The notes: generated from the letters alone by a model not told the origin. A stretch of 64,000 nt of DNA from Micromonospora_I sp040659735 (GCF_040659735.1 NZ_JBFANZ010000013.1:62001-126000), one strand, 5' to 3'. Shown: positions 35,152 through 44,870, numbered from the stretch's first letter. Program-made: numbers and translations.

Positions 35152-36059
35152 CGCGCGGTCCTCCGTTGCAGCAGGGCGTAGAGCGTCATGACGACCGCGA
35201 CGACGCCGACCATGCCGAGCGCCATCGCCTTGCCGAGGTTCTGCTCGCCGAGGACGACCTCGCTGGTGAGGGCGGTGCGGATCTGCAGCGGCACGATCGG
35301 GCTGCCCTGGCTGACCAGCGCGGCCGCCGTGGCGTACGCGGAGAAGGCGTTGGCGAAGAGCAGCAGTGTCGCGCCGAGGAACGCGGGCGCCAGCAGCGGC
35401 ACCGCGACCATCCGCCAGTACTGCCAGGTCGACCCGCCGAGGCTCTCGGCCGCCTCCCTCCACTGCGGACGGACGCCGTCCAGCGCGGGCAGGAAGACGA
35501 TGACCATGAGCGGCACCTGGAAGTACGTGTAGACGAGCACCAGGCCGGGCAGGTCGAACAGCCACATCCCCCGGGCGTAGAGGTCGACGCCGAGGTTGTC
35601 GCGGAGGAAGACCGTGACGAAGCCGCTCAGCCCGAGCGTGGCGATGAACGCGAACGCGAGCGTCACCCCGCCGAACTGGGCGAGCACGCCGGACACCGCG
35701 GTTACCACGCGGCGCAGCAGGCCGCCCTCGCGGGCGGTGACCAGGGCGTAGGCGAGGAGCCCGCCGAAGACCGCGCCGAGCGCGGCGGTGACGGCGGAGA
35801 GCAGGATGCTGCGACCGAACGCCGCGACGATGTAGCCGTCGGCGAGCGCGGCGACGTTGTCCAGGGTGAAGCCGCCGTTGTCGCTGGTGAACGCGCCGAT
35901 CGTGACCACGAGGGTGGGGATGGCGAGGAAGATCGCGACGAAGGCGAAGAACGGTACGACGCCGAGCAGGCCGCGATGGCGGCGCAGCAGAGGGCGGGTA
36001 CGGACCCCGGGCGTGGGGGCCACGGGGTCCGTACGACGGCTGACGGCACGTGTGGTCAC
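35139..36059 (-). CDS. ABC importer permease, first subunit
   Basis: A 306-residue membrane protein, GTG start 36059, 3 bp after the binding-protein stop. Helices include LLGVVPFFAFVAIFLAIPTL, ILLSAVTAALGAVFGGLLAY, FGGVTLAFAFIATLGLSGFV and MALGMVGVVAVVMTLYALLQ. The EAA loop is REAAESLGGSTWQYWRMVAV. PotB-like. With the second permease, ATPase and lipoprotein it forms a complete importer. Confidence 0.9.
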   Translation of the reverse strand: MTTRAVSRRTDPVAPTPGVRTRPLLRRHRGLLGVVPFFAFVAIFLAIPTLVVTIGAFTSDNGGFTLDNVAALADGYIVAAFGRSILLSAVTAALGAVFGGLLAYALVTAREGGLLRRVVTAVSGVLAQFGGVTLAFAFIATLGLSGFVTVFLRDNLGVDLYARGMWLFDLPGLVLVYTYFQVPLMVIVFLPALDGVRPQWREAAESLGGSTWQYWRMVAVPLLAPAFLGATLLLFANAFSAYATAAALVSQGSPIVPLQIRTALTSEVVLGEQNLGKAMALGMVGVVAVVMTLYALLQRRTARWLG

Positions 36060-36061
36060 GG

Positions 36062-37186
36062 TCAGCCGATGACCTTGGCCCAGTTCGCCGACAGGTATTC
36101 CTTGGCCTTCTGGGTCTGCGCCTCGGTCAGGAAGACCGGCGTGCCGGTGGTCGCCGGCAGTTCGGCGTACGCGGTCTTGTCGATCGTGCCGGCCTTCTCC
36201 ATCGCCTCGGCCCGGACCGGCCGCGCGCCGCCCTTGAGCCAGAGGTTCTGCCCCTCGTCGGAGTAGAGGAACTCCTGCCACAGCCGCGCGGCGGCGGGGT
36301 GCGGGGCATCGGCGCTGATCGCCTGGACGTAGTAGGAGCCGACCACGGCGTTCGCCGGCACGACCGTCTTCCAGTCGATCTTGCCCTGCAGCTTCTTGCC
36401 CTGCCCGACGTTGAGGTAGTCCCAGTCGATGACGACCGGAGTCTGTCCCGATTCGATGGTGGTGGGCGTCGGGTCGACGGGCAGGAAGTTGCCGGCCTTC
36501 TTGAGCTGCGCGAAGAAGTCCACGCCCTTGCTGATGTCGTCGGCGGAGCCGCCGTTGCCGAGTGACGCCATGGCCACCCCGCTGAACGCCGCGCCGGCCT
36601 GGGTCGGGTCGCCGTTGAGCGCCACCTTGCCCTTGTACTCCGGCTTGAGCAGGTCGGTCAGGCTCTGCGGCGCGGGCACCTTCTTCGTGTCGTACCCGAT
36701 CGACATGTAGCCGCCGTAGTCGTTGATCCAGGCGCCGCCGGCCTCCTTGAGCGCGTCCGGCACCTCGCTCCAGGTGGCGACCTTGTACGGCGCGAACTTC
36801 GCCACGTTGGCCAGCGCGACGGCGCCGCCGAGGTCGAACACGTCCGGCGCGGTGGCCTGCCCCTTGAGCTGGTTGGCGGCGTTGATCTCGTCCTGGCTCG
36901 ACGCGTCGGGCTGGGCGGAGTTGATTTTGATGCCGTACTTCTGGGTGAAGGCCTTGGTGATCTCCCCGTAGTTGGCCCAGTCCGGCGGCAGCGCGATCAC
37001 GTTGAGCTGCCCCTCCTTCTTCGCCTCGGCCACGAGCTTGTCGAGCCCGCCGAGGTCGGCGGCGCTGGTGGCCCTGGCCGCGTCGCTCGACGCCGAACTC
37101 GTGCTCGGCGGCGCGCAGGCCACGGTGGCCAGCAGTAACGTGGACATCCCGAGCAGAGCGGTCCCACGGGCAATCGAGGTTCGCAC
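36062..37186 (-). CDS. ABC importer substrate-binding lipoprotein
   Basis: A 374-residue extracellular solute-binding protein. The signal is VRTSIARGTALLGMSTLLLA with lipobox TVAC (Cys at about residue 24). The mature part begins after a Ser/Ala linker with LDKLVAEAKKEGQLNVIALP and has PDVFDLGGAVALANVAKFAP, TPVVIDWDYLNVGQGKKLQG and YYVQAISADAPHPAAARLWQ. This is the family-1/polyamine-iron-type binding fold. No residue pattern here fixes the ligand; iron, polyamine and phosphonate are all possible. GTG 37186 follows ggaggaatt. First gene of the operon. Confidence 0.88.
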   Translation of the reverse strand: MRTSIARGTALLGMSTLLLATVACAPPSTSSASSDAARATSAADLGGLDKLVAEAKKEGQLNVIALPPDWANYGEITKAFTQKYGIKINSAQPDASSQDEINAANQLKGQATAPDVFDLGGAVALANVAKFAPYKVATWSEVPDALKEAGGAWINDYGGYMSIGYDTKKVPAPQSLTDLLKPEYKGKVALNGDPTQAGAAFSGVAMASLGNGGSADDISKGVDFFAQLKKAGNFLPVDPTPTTIESGQTPVVIDWDYLNVGQGKKLQGKIDWKTVVPANAVVGSYYVQAISADAPHPAAARLWQEFLYSDEGQNLWLKGGARPVRAEAMEKAGTIDKTAYAELPATTGTPVFLTEAQTQKAKEYLSANWAKVIG

Positions 37187-38001
37187 CAATTCCTCCTTCT
37201 GATCGGTCCGCGATGGGACCGGGCACGTGCGTGACGAGCCCCGAGACCGTCCCGGCGGCGGCCGGTTGCCAACATCATTCTCATGCCGGGTGCCACCTGA
37301 CAAGGGCAAAGGTGAACGGCGGGCGCCCTGCGGGGGAATTGTCGGAATCCCAGTGCGTCGTGGTCCGCGTGCCGGGATTATTCGGGCCAGCACCGGCGGT
37401 GACCGCGCGGTCACCGGGATCGCCTCCGATTCGGCGAGCCGGTGACGCGGCGTCAGCAAGGAGGAACGGGGGAGAGGTTCACGCCGGCGATGTGGAAGTC
37501 GCCGCTGTGGAAAGTGCTCAGGCATCGGCGCCGCCCGTTTCCTATGCGGAAACGATTAGCAAGCGCCGTTTCGCGCAGCGGTGCGGCTCATCCGTCGATC
37601 GCGTGTCCGAGCGCTGTTGCTTATCGCTCGACTGGTTGCGCGAGGGCGGCGTCGTGTGGTCACGCGAGGGCGGTGTCGTGCGTAGCGGAGGCGGTCCGCG
37701 GACGGCGGTCGGTGGGGCCTGCGCGGCGAACCGGGGGCGCCCCGTTTCAGGATCGCCCCGACTCATGATTTGACGAGTGCACACGTCGGGCAACCGCCAC
37801 AGTGGACGGTGACGGCCAGTCGCGTTCTCTCCAAATTAGAGCGTCAAGGGGGTGACGGCGGCGGTGCGGGGCGCTAATGTCTGCCCTTGTGCCGCGACGC
37901 CGGGAAGCGTGACGCGGCGCGCATCGACATTTCGCTGACACACGAACGCAATCATAGGTGTCAATCATGGGTCGTGTTCGTGTCGGCTTACGGGAGGCGC
38001 T
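37187..38001. other. 815 bp between divergent importer and conservon
   Basis: No gene can be supported on either strand; open frames here lack ribosome sites and protein-like composition. Two copies of a 17-bp sequence (GCGAGGGCGGYGTCGTG) start 24 bp apart at 37640 and 37664. The last 130 bp before the conservon are richer in A and T and probably hold its promoter. The first 100 bp should hold the importer promoter. An unannotated small RNA cannot be excluded. Confidence 0.5.
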
Positions 38002-40545
38002 TTGCCCCGACACAGGTCCGAGCTGACGGTGCCGACGGCGAGCGAGACGCCGCCGGTCTCCGACGCCCCGGCGACGCAACAGGGCGGAACGATCCGACGG
38101 CGGCTGCTCGGCATCCTGGCGCTGCCGGTGCTCGCGGTCGTCGTGCTCCTCGGCTACGTCACCGCCGTCGAGGTGACCGACTACCGCACCTCCACCGCGA
38201 CCACCCGCGCGGTCGGTCTGGCCCTCTCGGTGCAGGACCTCGTGCAGGAGTTGCAGACCGAGCGCGGCCTGACCGCCGGCCTGCTCGGCGGCAACGTCGG
38301 GTTCCGCGACGAGATCCCGCCGGCCCGGCGGCAGGTGGACGCGGAGCGCGCGGCGGTCGAGCGGCGCATCGCCGACGGCGGCGACATCGAGGAGCGGGTC
38401 GGCAAGGCGTTGCGGGAGCTCGACGGGTTGCCGGCGATCCGTTCCGCCGCCGATACCGGCGGCGCCGCACGCGCCGCGGCGTTCCAGTTCTTCACCGAAC
38501 GGATCGCCACTCTCAACGGCGTCGACTTCGGGCTCGACGACGCGGCCGATCGCGCGTTGCGCCGGCACGTCGCCGCCCTCGCCGCGCTCGGCCGGGTCAA
38601 GGAGAGCACGGCCCAGGAGCGCGCCTTCCTCAACGGCGTCTTCTCCGCCGGCGGCTTCGCGAAGGAGGAGTTCCTCCAGTTCGCCGCCATGCGGGCGGCC
38701 AAGCAGTCGGCGCTCGAGGATTTCGCGCAACACGCCACCGCCCGTCAGAAGGCGGCCAACCAGTACGTCCTCGACACCGGCGCGGCCCGCGAGGCGGCCT
38801 ACTTCGAACAGGTGGCGCTGGCCGCCGCGGACGGGCGTCATCTGCAGGTCAACCCGCAGTCCTGGTGGTCGGCGCTGACCACCGTGCTGGACGACATGCG
38901 CCGGATGCAGCAGTACGTGGGGTCCGAGATCCAGATCCGCGCCGACGTACGTCAGGTCGAGTCCGCCCAGCGGCTCGGCGTGCTCGCCGCTCTCGTCGCG
39001 CTCTGCCTGACCGGCGCCGTCATTCTGCTCGTCGTGGCGTCCCGGTCGATCACCCGACCGTTGGCGGCGCTCGCCGCGGAGGCGGACGGGCTGGCGAGCC
39101 AGCGCCTTCCCGAGGCGGTAAGCCGGGTCCAGGCCGGCGACAGCGAGGAGCCGCCACCGCCCCCGGAGCCGGTGCAGGTACCGGTGCGGGCCACCGCCGA
39201 GATCCGTTCCGTCGCGGACGCCCTCGACCGGGTGCAGGCCGTCGCCTACCAACTCGCGACCGAGCAGGCGCTGCTGCGGCGCAGCACCACCGAGTCCCTG
39301 GCCAACCTCGGCCGGCGCAACCAGAATCTGCTCCGCCGCCAGCTCGGCTTCATCACCACCCTCGAACGGGAGGAGGCCGACCCCGCCGGGCTGGCCAACC
39401 TCTTCGAGCTGGACCATCTCGCCACCCGTATGCGGCGTAACGCGGAGAGCCTGTTGGTCCTCGTCGGCGCCGCGAGCCCGCGTCAGTGGACGGCGCCGCT
39501 GCCGATCGCCGACGTGATCCGGGCCGCCGTGTCCGAGGTGGAGGAGTACCGCCGGGTGTCGCTGCGCCGTATCGACGACGCGTATGTGGCCGGCACGGTG
39601 GTGAGCGGGCTGGCGCACATGCTCGCCGAGCTGATCGAGAACGGGCTCAACTTCTCCCCGCCCGACTCCGACGTCGAGATCCAGGGGCGTCGGACCGGCG
39701 ACGGCTACCTGATCGCGATCACCGATCAGGGGGTCGGCATGGGGGTTGACGACCTGGCGGGGGCCAACGCGCGGCTTCGCGGGGAAGGTGACTTCGTGTC
39801 GGCGCCCACGCGCTATCTCGGGCACTACGTGGTGGGGCAGTTGGCCCGTCAGCTCACCGTCGACGTCCAGCTCGCGCCGTCGCCGGTCACCGGCATCACC
39901 GCGCGGGTCACCCTGCCCGCGAGCGTCATGTCCGCGCGGCCACCGATCACCCGCGCCGAGGTCGTCACGGCGACCACCGCGGAGCCGACCCCCGCCGTGG
40001 CGACGACGCCCGCGTCGAATGGCACGGACACCCCGCCGGCGCCCGCCCCGGCCAACGGTCCGTCCCGGGCCATCGCGTCCGGCCCGGCGCCGGTCGTCGA
40101 ATACCTCACCGTCGCCGGCACACCCATGTCGACCACCGCGCCGACCGCGGCCTACCCGCTGGTCGATCCGGCGCCCCCCGCCGCCGGCAACGGCATGACG
40201 GGCGGGCCCCGCGCCGCCGCGACGGGTGGCGGTGTGCCGGCCGGCGTCGGTCACGGCGGCGGCTCTGCGCCGCCCGACGGAGATCGCACCGCCAACGGTC
40301 TGCGCAAGCGGCTCCCGCGCAGCCGTCGGCCCGAGCCGGTGACGCCGAGGTCGGAGCCGCCGCGCGGTGCTGGCGGCGCCCGCCCCGAGCGGCGTCCGGT
40401 GCTCGATGACTCGCCCAACGAGGTGCGCGCGCGGCTCACCGCGCTGCGCGCCGGGATGCTGCGCGGCCAGAGCGAGCGGCCGACGGCTGGCGGGCAACCC
40501 GGCGTCGACGGGCGCCGGCACCAAGGCTTGGAGGAGAGCCAATGA
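38002..40545 (+). CDS. Conservon sensor kinase-like protein CvnA
   Basis: An 847-residue membrane sensor. A helix at about 32-54 (LLGILALPVLAVVVLLGYVT) and another at about 325-346 (LAALVALCLTGAVILLVVAS) flank a nitrate/nitrite-sensor-like helical domain (LVQELQTERGLTAGLLGGNV). After a HAMP-like turn comes NLFELDHLATRMRRNAESLL, the N-box LAELIENGLNFSPPDSDVEI and the G-box ITDQGVGMGVDDLAGANARL of an HATPase domain (to about 640). The last 200 residues are a Pro/Ala-rich tail. There is no clear phosphoacceptor H-box, as usual for CvnA. The start is TTG 38002 with gggagg. First gene of cvnABCD. Confidence 0.92.
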   Translation: MPRHRSELTVPTASETPPVSDAPATQQGGTIRRRLLGILALPVLAVVVLLGYVTAVEVTDYRTSTATTRAVGLALSVQDLVQELQTERGLTAGLLGGNVGFRDEIPPARRQVDAERAAVERRIADGGDIEERVGKALRELDGLPAIRSAADTGGAARAAAFQFFTERIATLNGVDFGLDDAADRALRRHVAALAALGRVKESTAQERAFLNGVFSAGGFAKEEFLQFAAMRAAKQSALEDFAQHATARQKAANQYVLDTGAAREAAYFEQVALAAADGRHLQVNPQSWWSALTTVLDDMRRMQQYVGSEIQIRADVRQVESAQRLGVLAALVALCLTGAVILLVVASRSITRPLAALAAEADGLASQRLPEAVSRVQAGDSEEPPPPPEPVQVPVRATAEIRSVADALDRVQAVAYQLATEQALLRRSTTESLANLGRRNQNLLRRQLGFITTLEREEADPAGLANLFELDHLATRMRRNAESLLVLVGAASPRQWTAPLPIADVIRAAVSEVEEYRRVSLRRIDDAYVAGTVVSGLAHMLAELIENGLNFSPPDSDVEIQGRRTGDGYLIAITDQGVGMGVDDLAGANARLRGEGDFVSAPTRYLGHYVVGQLARQLTVDVQLAPSPVTGITARVTLPASVMSARPPITRAEVVTATTAEPTPAVATTPASNGTDTPPAPAPANGPSRAIASGPAPVVEYLTVAGTPMSTTAPTAAYPLVDPAPPAAGNGMTGGPRAAATGGGVPAGVGHGGGSAPPDGDRTANGLRKRLPRSRRPEPVTPRSEPPRGAGGARPERRPVLDDSPNEVRARLTALRAGMLRGQSERPTAGGQPGVDGRRHQGLEESQ

Positions 40546-40967
40546 CCGTGGACACCCACACCGACCGGCACCAGTTCAACTGGCTGCTGGCCAACTTCGT
40601 CCGCCAGACTGACGGGGTCCGCGACGCTGTGGCCGTCTCCTCCGACGGGCTGCTGATCGCCGCGTCCGACGGCCTGGGCCGCACGGAGGGCGACCACCTC
40701 GCGGCGATCGTCTCGAGCATGGCGAGCCTCGCCCGGAGCGCCTCGCGGCGCTACGAGTTCGACGGCCTCAAGCTGATCATGATCGAGATGAAGCGCGGTT
40801 TCCTGCTCGTCTCGGCCATCAGCGGCGGAAGCTGCCTCGGTGTGCTCGCCGAGGGCGACTCCGACCTGGGGCTGGTCGGATACGAGATCTCGCTGCTCGC
40901 CGAGCGGTTCGGCACGTTGCTCACGCCGGCCCTGATCTCCGAGTCCAGACAGCACCTACCGCGATGA
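40542..40967 (+). CDS. Conservon roadblock/LC7 protein CvnB
   Basis: A 141-residue roadblock/LC7 domain protein: HQFNWLLANFVRQTDGVRDA, VAVSSDGLLIAASDGLGRTE, HLAAIVSSMASLARSASRRY, RGFLLVSAISGGSCLGVLAE. Such proteins regulate small GTPases, and in the conservon it is thought to act on CvnD. It overlaps cvnA by 4 bp (ATGA) and cvnC by 4 bp. Length normal for CvnB (about 135-140). Confidence 0.93.
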   Translation: MTVDTHTDRHQFNWLLANFVRQTDGVRDAVAVSSDGLLIAASDGLGRTEGDHLAAIVSSMASLARSASRRYEFDGLKLIMIEMKRGFLLVSAISGGSCLGVLAEGDSDLGLVGYEISLLAERFGTLLTPALISESRQHLPR

Positions 40968-41410
40968 GTGATCCTCGGCAGCCCGACTCCCGGTTACCGG
41001 ATCCACGAATGATCCCGTACTGGTATCCACGGCCCGTAGGCGCGGCGACCACCCCCGAACCGGAGACGCCGTCACCGGTGAGCCCCGCCGACGAACTGGT
41101 GGTCCGCCCGTTCCTGCTGACCGGCGGGCGGACCCGGCCGGTGAAGGACGGGTTGCGGGTGGAGACGATGCTCTCCGCCCAGCCGGCCGCGCTCTCCGCG
41201 CCGCTGCGTTTCGAGGCCCGACGCATCGTGGAGCTCTGCCAGCGCTCCATGTCCATCGCGGACGTCGCGGTGGCCCTGCACGTGCCGCTCGGGGTCGTCC
41301 GCGTGCTCGTCGCCGACCTGGTGGTCGACGGCTACGTGCACTGCGCCGAGCAGGGGGAGCTATCCATTGAGATGATCGAGAGGATCAGGGACCGTGTTCG
41401 CGCGCTCTAG
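40964..41410 (+). CDS. Conservon DUF742 protein CvnC
   Basis: A 148-residue protein of DUF742. The family core is LVVRPFLLTGGRTRPVKDGL, VETMLSAQPAALSAPLRFEA, RRIVELCQRSMSIADVAVAL and a winged-helix-like LHVPLGVVRVLVADLVVDGY. The N-terminal 40 residues are Pro-rich and flexible. It is likely an adaptor between membrane sensor and GTPase. It overlaps cvnD by 17 bp. Confidence 0.92.
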   Translation: MSDPRQPDSRLPDPRMIPYWYPRPVGAATTPEPETPSPVSPADELVVRPFLLTGGRTRPVKDGLRVETMLSAQPAALSAPLRFEARRIVELCQRSMSIADVAVALHVPLGVVRVLVADLVVDGYVHCAEQGELSIEMIERIRDRVRAL

Positions 41411-41996
41411 TCAACCGCCGCCCCCCGCGCCGACGGCGGTGAAGATCGTCGTGAGCGGGGGCTTCGGTGTCGGCAAGACGACGTTCGTCGGTGCGATCTC
41501 GGAGATCGAGCCGCTCGTCACCGAGGCGGAGATGACCGAGGTCTCGCTCGGCGTGGACGACACCAGTGACGTCTCGGCGAAGACCACCACGACCGTCGCG
41601 CTCGACTTCGGGCGGATCAGCTTGGACGAGACCCTGCTGCTCTACCTCTTCGGCACGCCCGGCCAGGACCGGTTCGCCTTTCTCTGGGACGACCTGGTCG
41701 ACGGCGCGCTCGGCGCGGTCATCCTGGTCGACACCCGGCGCATCGAGGACTGCTTCCCGTCGGTGGACTACTTCGAGGAGCACGGGATCCCGTTCCTGCT
41801 CGCCATCAACAACTTCGACCAGGCGCGCCGCTTCGACCTCGGCGAGGTCCGGGAGGCGCTCGGCGTCGATGGCGACGTCTGCATCGTCAACTGCGACGCC
41901 CGCAGCCGCGAATCGGTGAAGCAGGTGCTCGTCGCCCTCACCGAGGAGGTCCTCGCGCAGCGCCTCGGGCCCGGCCGCACGGTCGGCGCCCGGTGA
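41394..41996 (+). CDS. Conservon small GTPase CvnD
   Basis: A 200-residue Ras-like GTPase. P-loop VSGGFGVGKTTFVGAI (about residues 18-33), switch region TTTTVALDFGRISLDETLLL, G3 LFGTPGQDRFAFLWDDLVDG, G4 NNFD (INNFDQARRFDL) in place of the usual NKxD, and G5 NCDARSRESVKQ. The altered G4 is usual for CvnD. GTG 41394 gives VFARSSQPPPPAPTAVKIVV. Together with CvnA-C it makes a membrane signalling module resembling a eukaryotic G-protein switch. Confidence 0.93.
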   Translation: MFARSSQPPPPAPTAVKIVVSGGFGVGKTTFVGAISEIEPLVTEAEMTEVSLGVDDTSDVSAKTTTTVALDFGRISLDETLLLYLFGTPGQDRFAFLWDDLVDGALGAVILVDTRRIEDCFPSVDYFEEHGIPFLLAINNFDQARRFDLGEVREALGVDGDVCIVNCDARSRESVKQVLVALTEEVLAQRLGPGRTVGAR

Positions 41997-42073
41997 CAAC
42001 CACCCCGGGGAGAGCGACCCCGGTGACGGGCGCCGGGACCACACGGAGATCCCACGAAGAGGAGACACTGCCG

Positions 42074-43045
42074 ATGCAGAGCAGAGCCGGGTGGATCCGG
42101 GTGGCGGCCCTCGCGGGCGTGGCGGCGCTGGCTCTCGCCGGCTGCGCCTCCAGCATCCGTCCCGCCGCCCCGGCGCCGGGCGTGCCCAGCATCTCGTGCG
42201 GCACGCTCACGCTCGCGGTCAACCCCTGGGTCGGTTATGAGGCGAACGTCGCCGTGGTGAGCTACCTCGCCAAGGAGCGGCTCGGTTGCACGGTGGTGGA
42301 GAAGGACCTCACCGAGGAGGAGTCCTGGCAGGGGCTCGCGCGCGGCGAGATCGACGCGATCCTGGAAAACTGGGGCCACGACGATCTCAAGAAGAGGTAC
42401 ATCGACCGGGAGAAGTCCGTCGTCGAGCAGGGGATCACCGGCAACAAAGGGGTGATCGGGTGGTACGTGCCGCCGTGGATGGTCGAGGAATACCCGGACA
42501 TCACGGACTGGCGCAACCTCAACAAGTACGCCGACCTCTTCCGGACCTCCAAGTCGGGCAGCAAGGGCCAGTTCCTCGACGGGGACCCGTCCTACGTCAC
42601 GAACGACGAGGCGCTGGTGCGCAATCTGAAGCTGAACTACAAGGTGGTCTACGCCGGAAGCGAGGCGGCGCTGATCGAGGCGTTCCGGGTCGCCGAGGCG
42701 AAGAAAAAGCCGCTGATCGGATACTTCTACGCCCCGCAGTGGTTCCTCTCCGAAGTCGAGTTGGCGCACATCGACCTGCCGACGTACGTCCCCGGCTGTG
42801 ACGCCGATCCGAAGACGGTCGCCTGCGACTACCAGCCGTACGACCTTGACAAGATCGCCAACAAGAGGTTCGCCGAGTCCGGCAGTCCGGCCGCGACACT
42901 GATCAGGAACTTCCAGTGGACCGACGCCGACCAGAACGCGGTCGCCCGTTACCTCACGGTCGACAAGCTCTCGCGCGATCAGGCGGCGAAGAAGTGGTTG
43001 GACGCGAATCCGAAGGTGTGGCAGGGCTGGCTGCCGCCGAGTTGA
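42074..43045 (+). CDS. Orphan glycine betaine-binding lipoprotein (second OpuAC)
   Basis: A 323-residue lipoprotein with lipobox LAGC (about residues 21-24). It follows the first copy at 8191 almost segment for segment: TLAVNPWVGYEANVAVVSYL, ENWGHDDLKKRYIDREKSVV, GVIGWYVPPWMVEEYPDITD, VYAGSEAALIEAFRVAEAKK, DADQNAVARYLTVDKLSRDQ. The ligand residues appear conserved. No permease or ATPase lies beside it; it may use the transporter at 9256-12344 or act as a sensor partner for the conservon just upstream. ATG 42074 follows gaggag; it starts 77 bp after cvnD. Confidence 0.9.
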   Translation: MQSRAGWIRVAALAGVAALALAGCASSIRPAAPAPGVPSISCGTLTLAVNPWVGYEANVAVVSYLAKERLGCTVVEKDLTEEESWQGLARGEIDAILENWGHDDLKKRYIDREKSVVEQGITGNKGVIGWYVPPWMVEEYPDITDWRNLNKYADLFRTSKSGSKGQFLDGDPSYVTNDEALVRNLKLNYKVVYAGSEAALIEAFRVAEAKKKPLIGYFYAPQWFLSEVELAHIDLPTYVPGCDADPKTVACDYQPYDLDKIANKRFAESGSPAATLIRNFQWTDADQNAVARYLTVDKLSRDQAAKKWLDANPKVWQGWLPPS

Positions 43046-43205
43046 CCGTCGTCACGGGTGCCGGCCACCGCGCGCCTCGATCATGGTCATGGCCACCAGG
43101 GCGGTGAGCAGGAGAGCGGTCAGGGCCACCGGCGCCGGGGCGCCGCGTCGTTCATCGAGCGCGGCGCGCGCCCGGCACGGTGTCCGGGCTCTGCCGGGGG
43201 ACCCC

Positions 43206-44870
43206 CTACCGCCATGGCTGCACCGTGACGTCCGGTTGGTATATCCGGTATCCGCCGACCTCGGTCACGCGCGTGTGGATCGTGCGTCCGCTGAGGTAGC
43301 TCCGTAGCGCCAGGTCGGCCGTTTCGCCGGTCGCGAAGACGAACGCGGTGCGGCGCTCGGCGTGCACCCGGCGCCCGTACGGCCCGTAGCGATCCTGCCC
43401 CGGTTTCAGCCTCTCGGTGAGCACCGCGCAGATCACCTTCTCCCGCGTGGTGAAGGTGAGGCGGTTGCAGGTCCAGTACTCGCCGTACACGTATCTGATC
43501 CCCGCCCGGTGCAACGCCGTGGCCAGCGTCCGAGCCCGCTGCTCCTCCGCGCGGATCGGGCCGACCTGGGCGACCAGCGATGCCGTTCCGAAGAGCATCG
43601 CGGCCGTCATGGCGGCCAGCAGCCCGAGCGCGGCGACGCCGGCGGCGCGGAACCACACTCGCGTTCCTGAGCCGCGCCACGCCCAGCCCGCGGCCCGCCA
43701 GAGCGGCCAGAGCGCCACCGGCAGCGAGATCTGCAGGGTGGCGAGATACCGGGCGCTGGCCAGCGGAGCGGTGGCGGCGTATGAACTCCGGACGTAACTG
43801 GCCAGCGTCACCGCGGCGGCGCCGACGAGGGCGAGCTGTGCGACGTACCGGATCCAGCGCGCCGGCCCCGCCGTCGCCGCCGGGGTCTCCGGCGTTCGTC
43901 GGGCCCGGCGCAGGTGGACGACGGCCAGGGCCGCCGCGGCGACCAGCAGGGGCGGGTACAGCGCGCCCCATGCCATCTGCCACGGCGCGCACCCGGTCGA
44001 CCGGCAGAGCCCGGCGGCGAGCGGGATCCCCTGCAGCACCGCGCCGTGCAGCCGGTCGGGAAGCGTGGTCGGTCCGCCCTCGCCGGCGCTGAGCTGCCGG
44101 AACACGGAAAGCGAGTCCTGCCCCGGCGGGGCGGTCAGGTTGTCCACGATCAGCGGCAGCGCGCCGATCGCGAAGCCGGCGAGCAGGGCCAGGCCGGCCC
44201 GGCCCCGTAGCTCCCGTCCGGCGGCGGCGAGCAGCACGACGGCGGCCGCGGCGAGATAGGGAATCACGAGCCAGTCGGTCCACAGCGACGCGCCGGCGAC
44301 GAGGCCGAAGACCGCGAACGCCAGCCAACGGCGTCGGATCCGCCCCTGCGCGAGAGCGATCGCGAGGAGCAGCAACAGCACGACGGCGGGTTTCGTCTCC
44401 GGTCGGCCACCGGCCGCGGTCATCTGGTCCCGCACCACCCGCTCCGACCCGAGCGCGAGTAGTCCCACGGTGAAGGTGGCCAGCCAAGGCGAGTAGATCT
44501 CCCTGGTCAGCCGGTACATGAGGTAGACGAAGGCCGCGTAGAGCACCAGCAGCGGCGCGCGGAGCAACACCCAGCTCGGGCCGAAGAGCGCGAAGAACGG
44601 CGCGGCGAGGTACGACTCGAGCACCCCCATGTAGTGCTGCCCGTACAGGTAGACGGGGAGCGTCCGTCCCTGCGCGATGTGCGTGGCGACCAGTCCGAAG
44701 GTCGCCTCGTCGCTGTTCGTGCCCGGCACGGTGAGCAGCAGCAGAACCAGTCGGTAGCCGATTCCGGCGAGCCCGAGCAGTAGCGCGACGAGCGCCGGCC
44801 GGTCCAGCGACCGGATCGGTCGCCGACCTTCCCGCGCCGCCCCTGCCACGACCAAGGCCCCCGCCGCCAC
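43206..44870 (-). CDS. GT39-like polytopic membrane glycosyltransferase
   Basis: A 554-residue integral membrane protein with about ten to twelve helices. After the first helix comes TVPGTNSDEATFGLVATHIA, whose acidic pair fits the catalytic DE/DD of GT39/ArnT-type enzymes, followed by GRTLPVYLYGQHYMGVLESY. These use lipid-linked sugars on the outer face of the membrane. The C-terminal 130 residues form a soluble domain (YGEYWTCNRLTFTTREKVIC). Donor and acceptor unknown. GTG 44870 is the earliest plausible start. Confidence 0.75.
   Translation of the reverse strand: MAAGALVVAGAAREGRRPIRSLDRPALVALLLGLAGIGYRLVLLLLTVPGTNSDEATFGLVATHIAQGRTLPVYLYGQHYMGVLESYLAAPFFALFGPSWVLLRAPLLVLYAAFVYLMYRLTREIYSPWLATFTVGLLALGSERVVRDQMTAAGGRPETKPAVVLLLLLAIALAQGRIRRRWLAFAVFGLVAGASLWTDWLVIPYLAAAAVVLLAAAGRELRGRAGLALLAGFAIGALPLIVDNLTAPPGQDSLSVFRQLSAGEGGPTTLPDRLHGAVLQGIPLAAGLCRSTGCAPWQMAWGALYPPLLVAAAALAVVHLRRARRTPETPAATAGPARWIRYVAQLALVGAAAVTLASYVRSSYAATAPLASARYLATLQISLPVALWPLWRAAGWAWRGSGTRVWFRAAGVAALGLLAAMTAAMLFGTASLVAQVGPIRAEEQRARTLATALHRAGIRYVYGEYWTCNRLTFTTREKVICAVLTERLKPGQDRYGPYGRRVHAERRTAFVFATGETADLALRSYLSGRTIHTRVTEVGGYRIYQPDVTVQPWR

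Noticed and set aside
37747..40542. 931-codon open frame on the minus strand
   Set aside because: It is antisense to cvnA along its length. It is open only because high-GC coding DNA rarely has stops on the other strand; the sense protein has clear domains.
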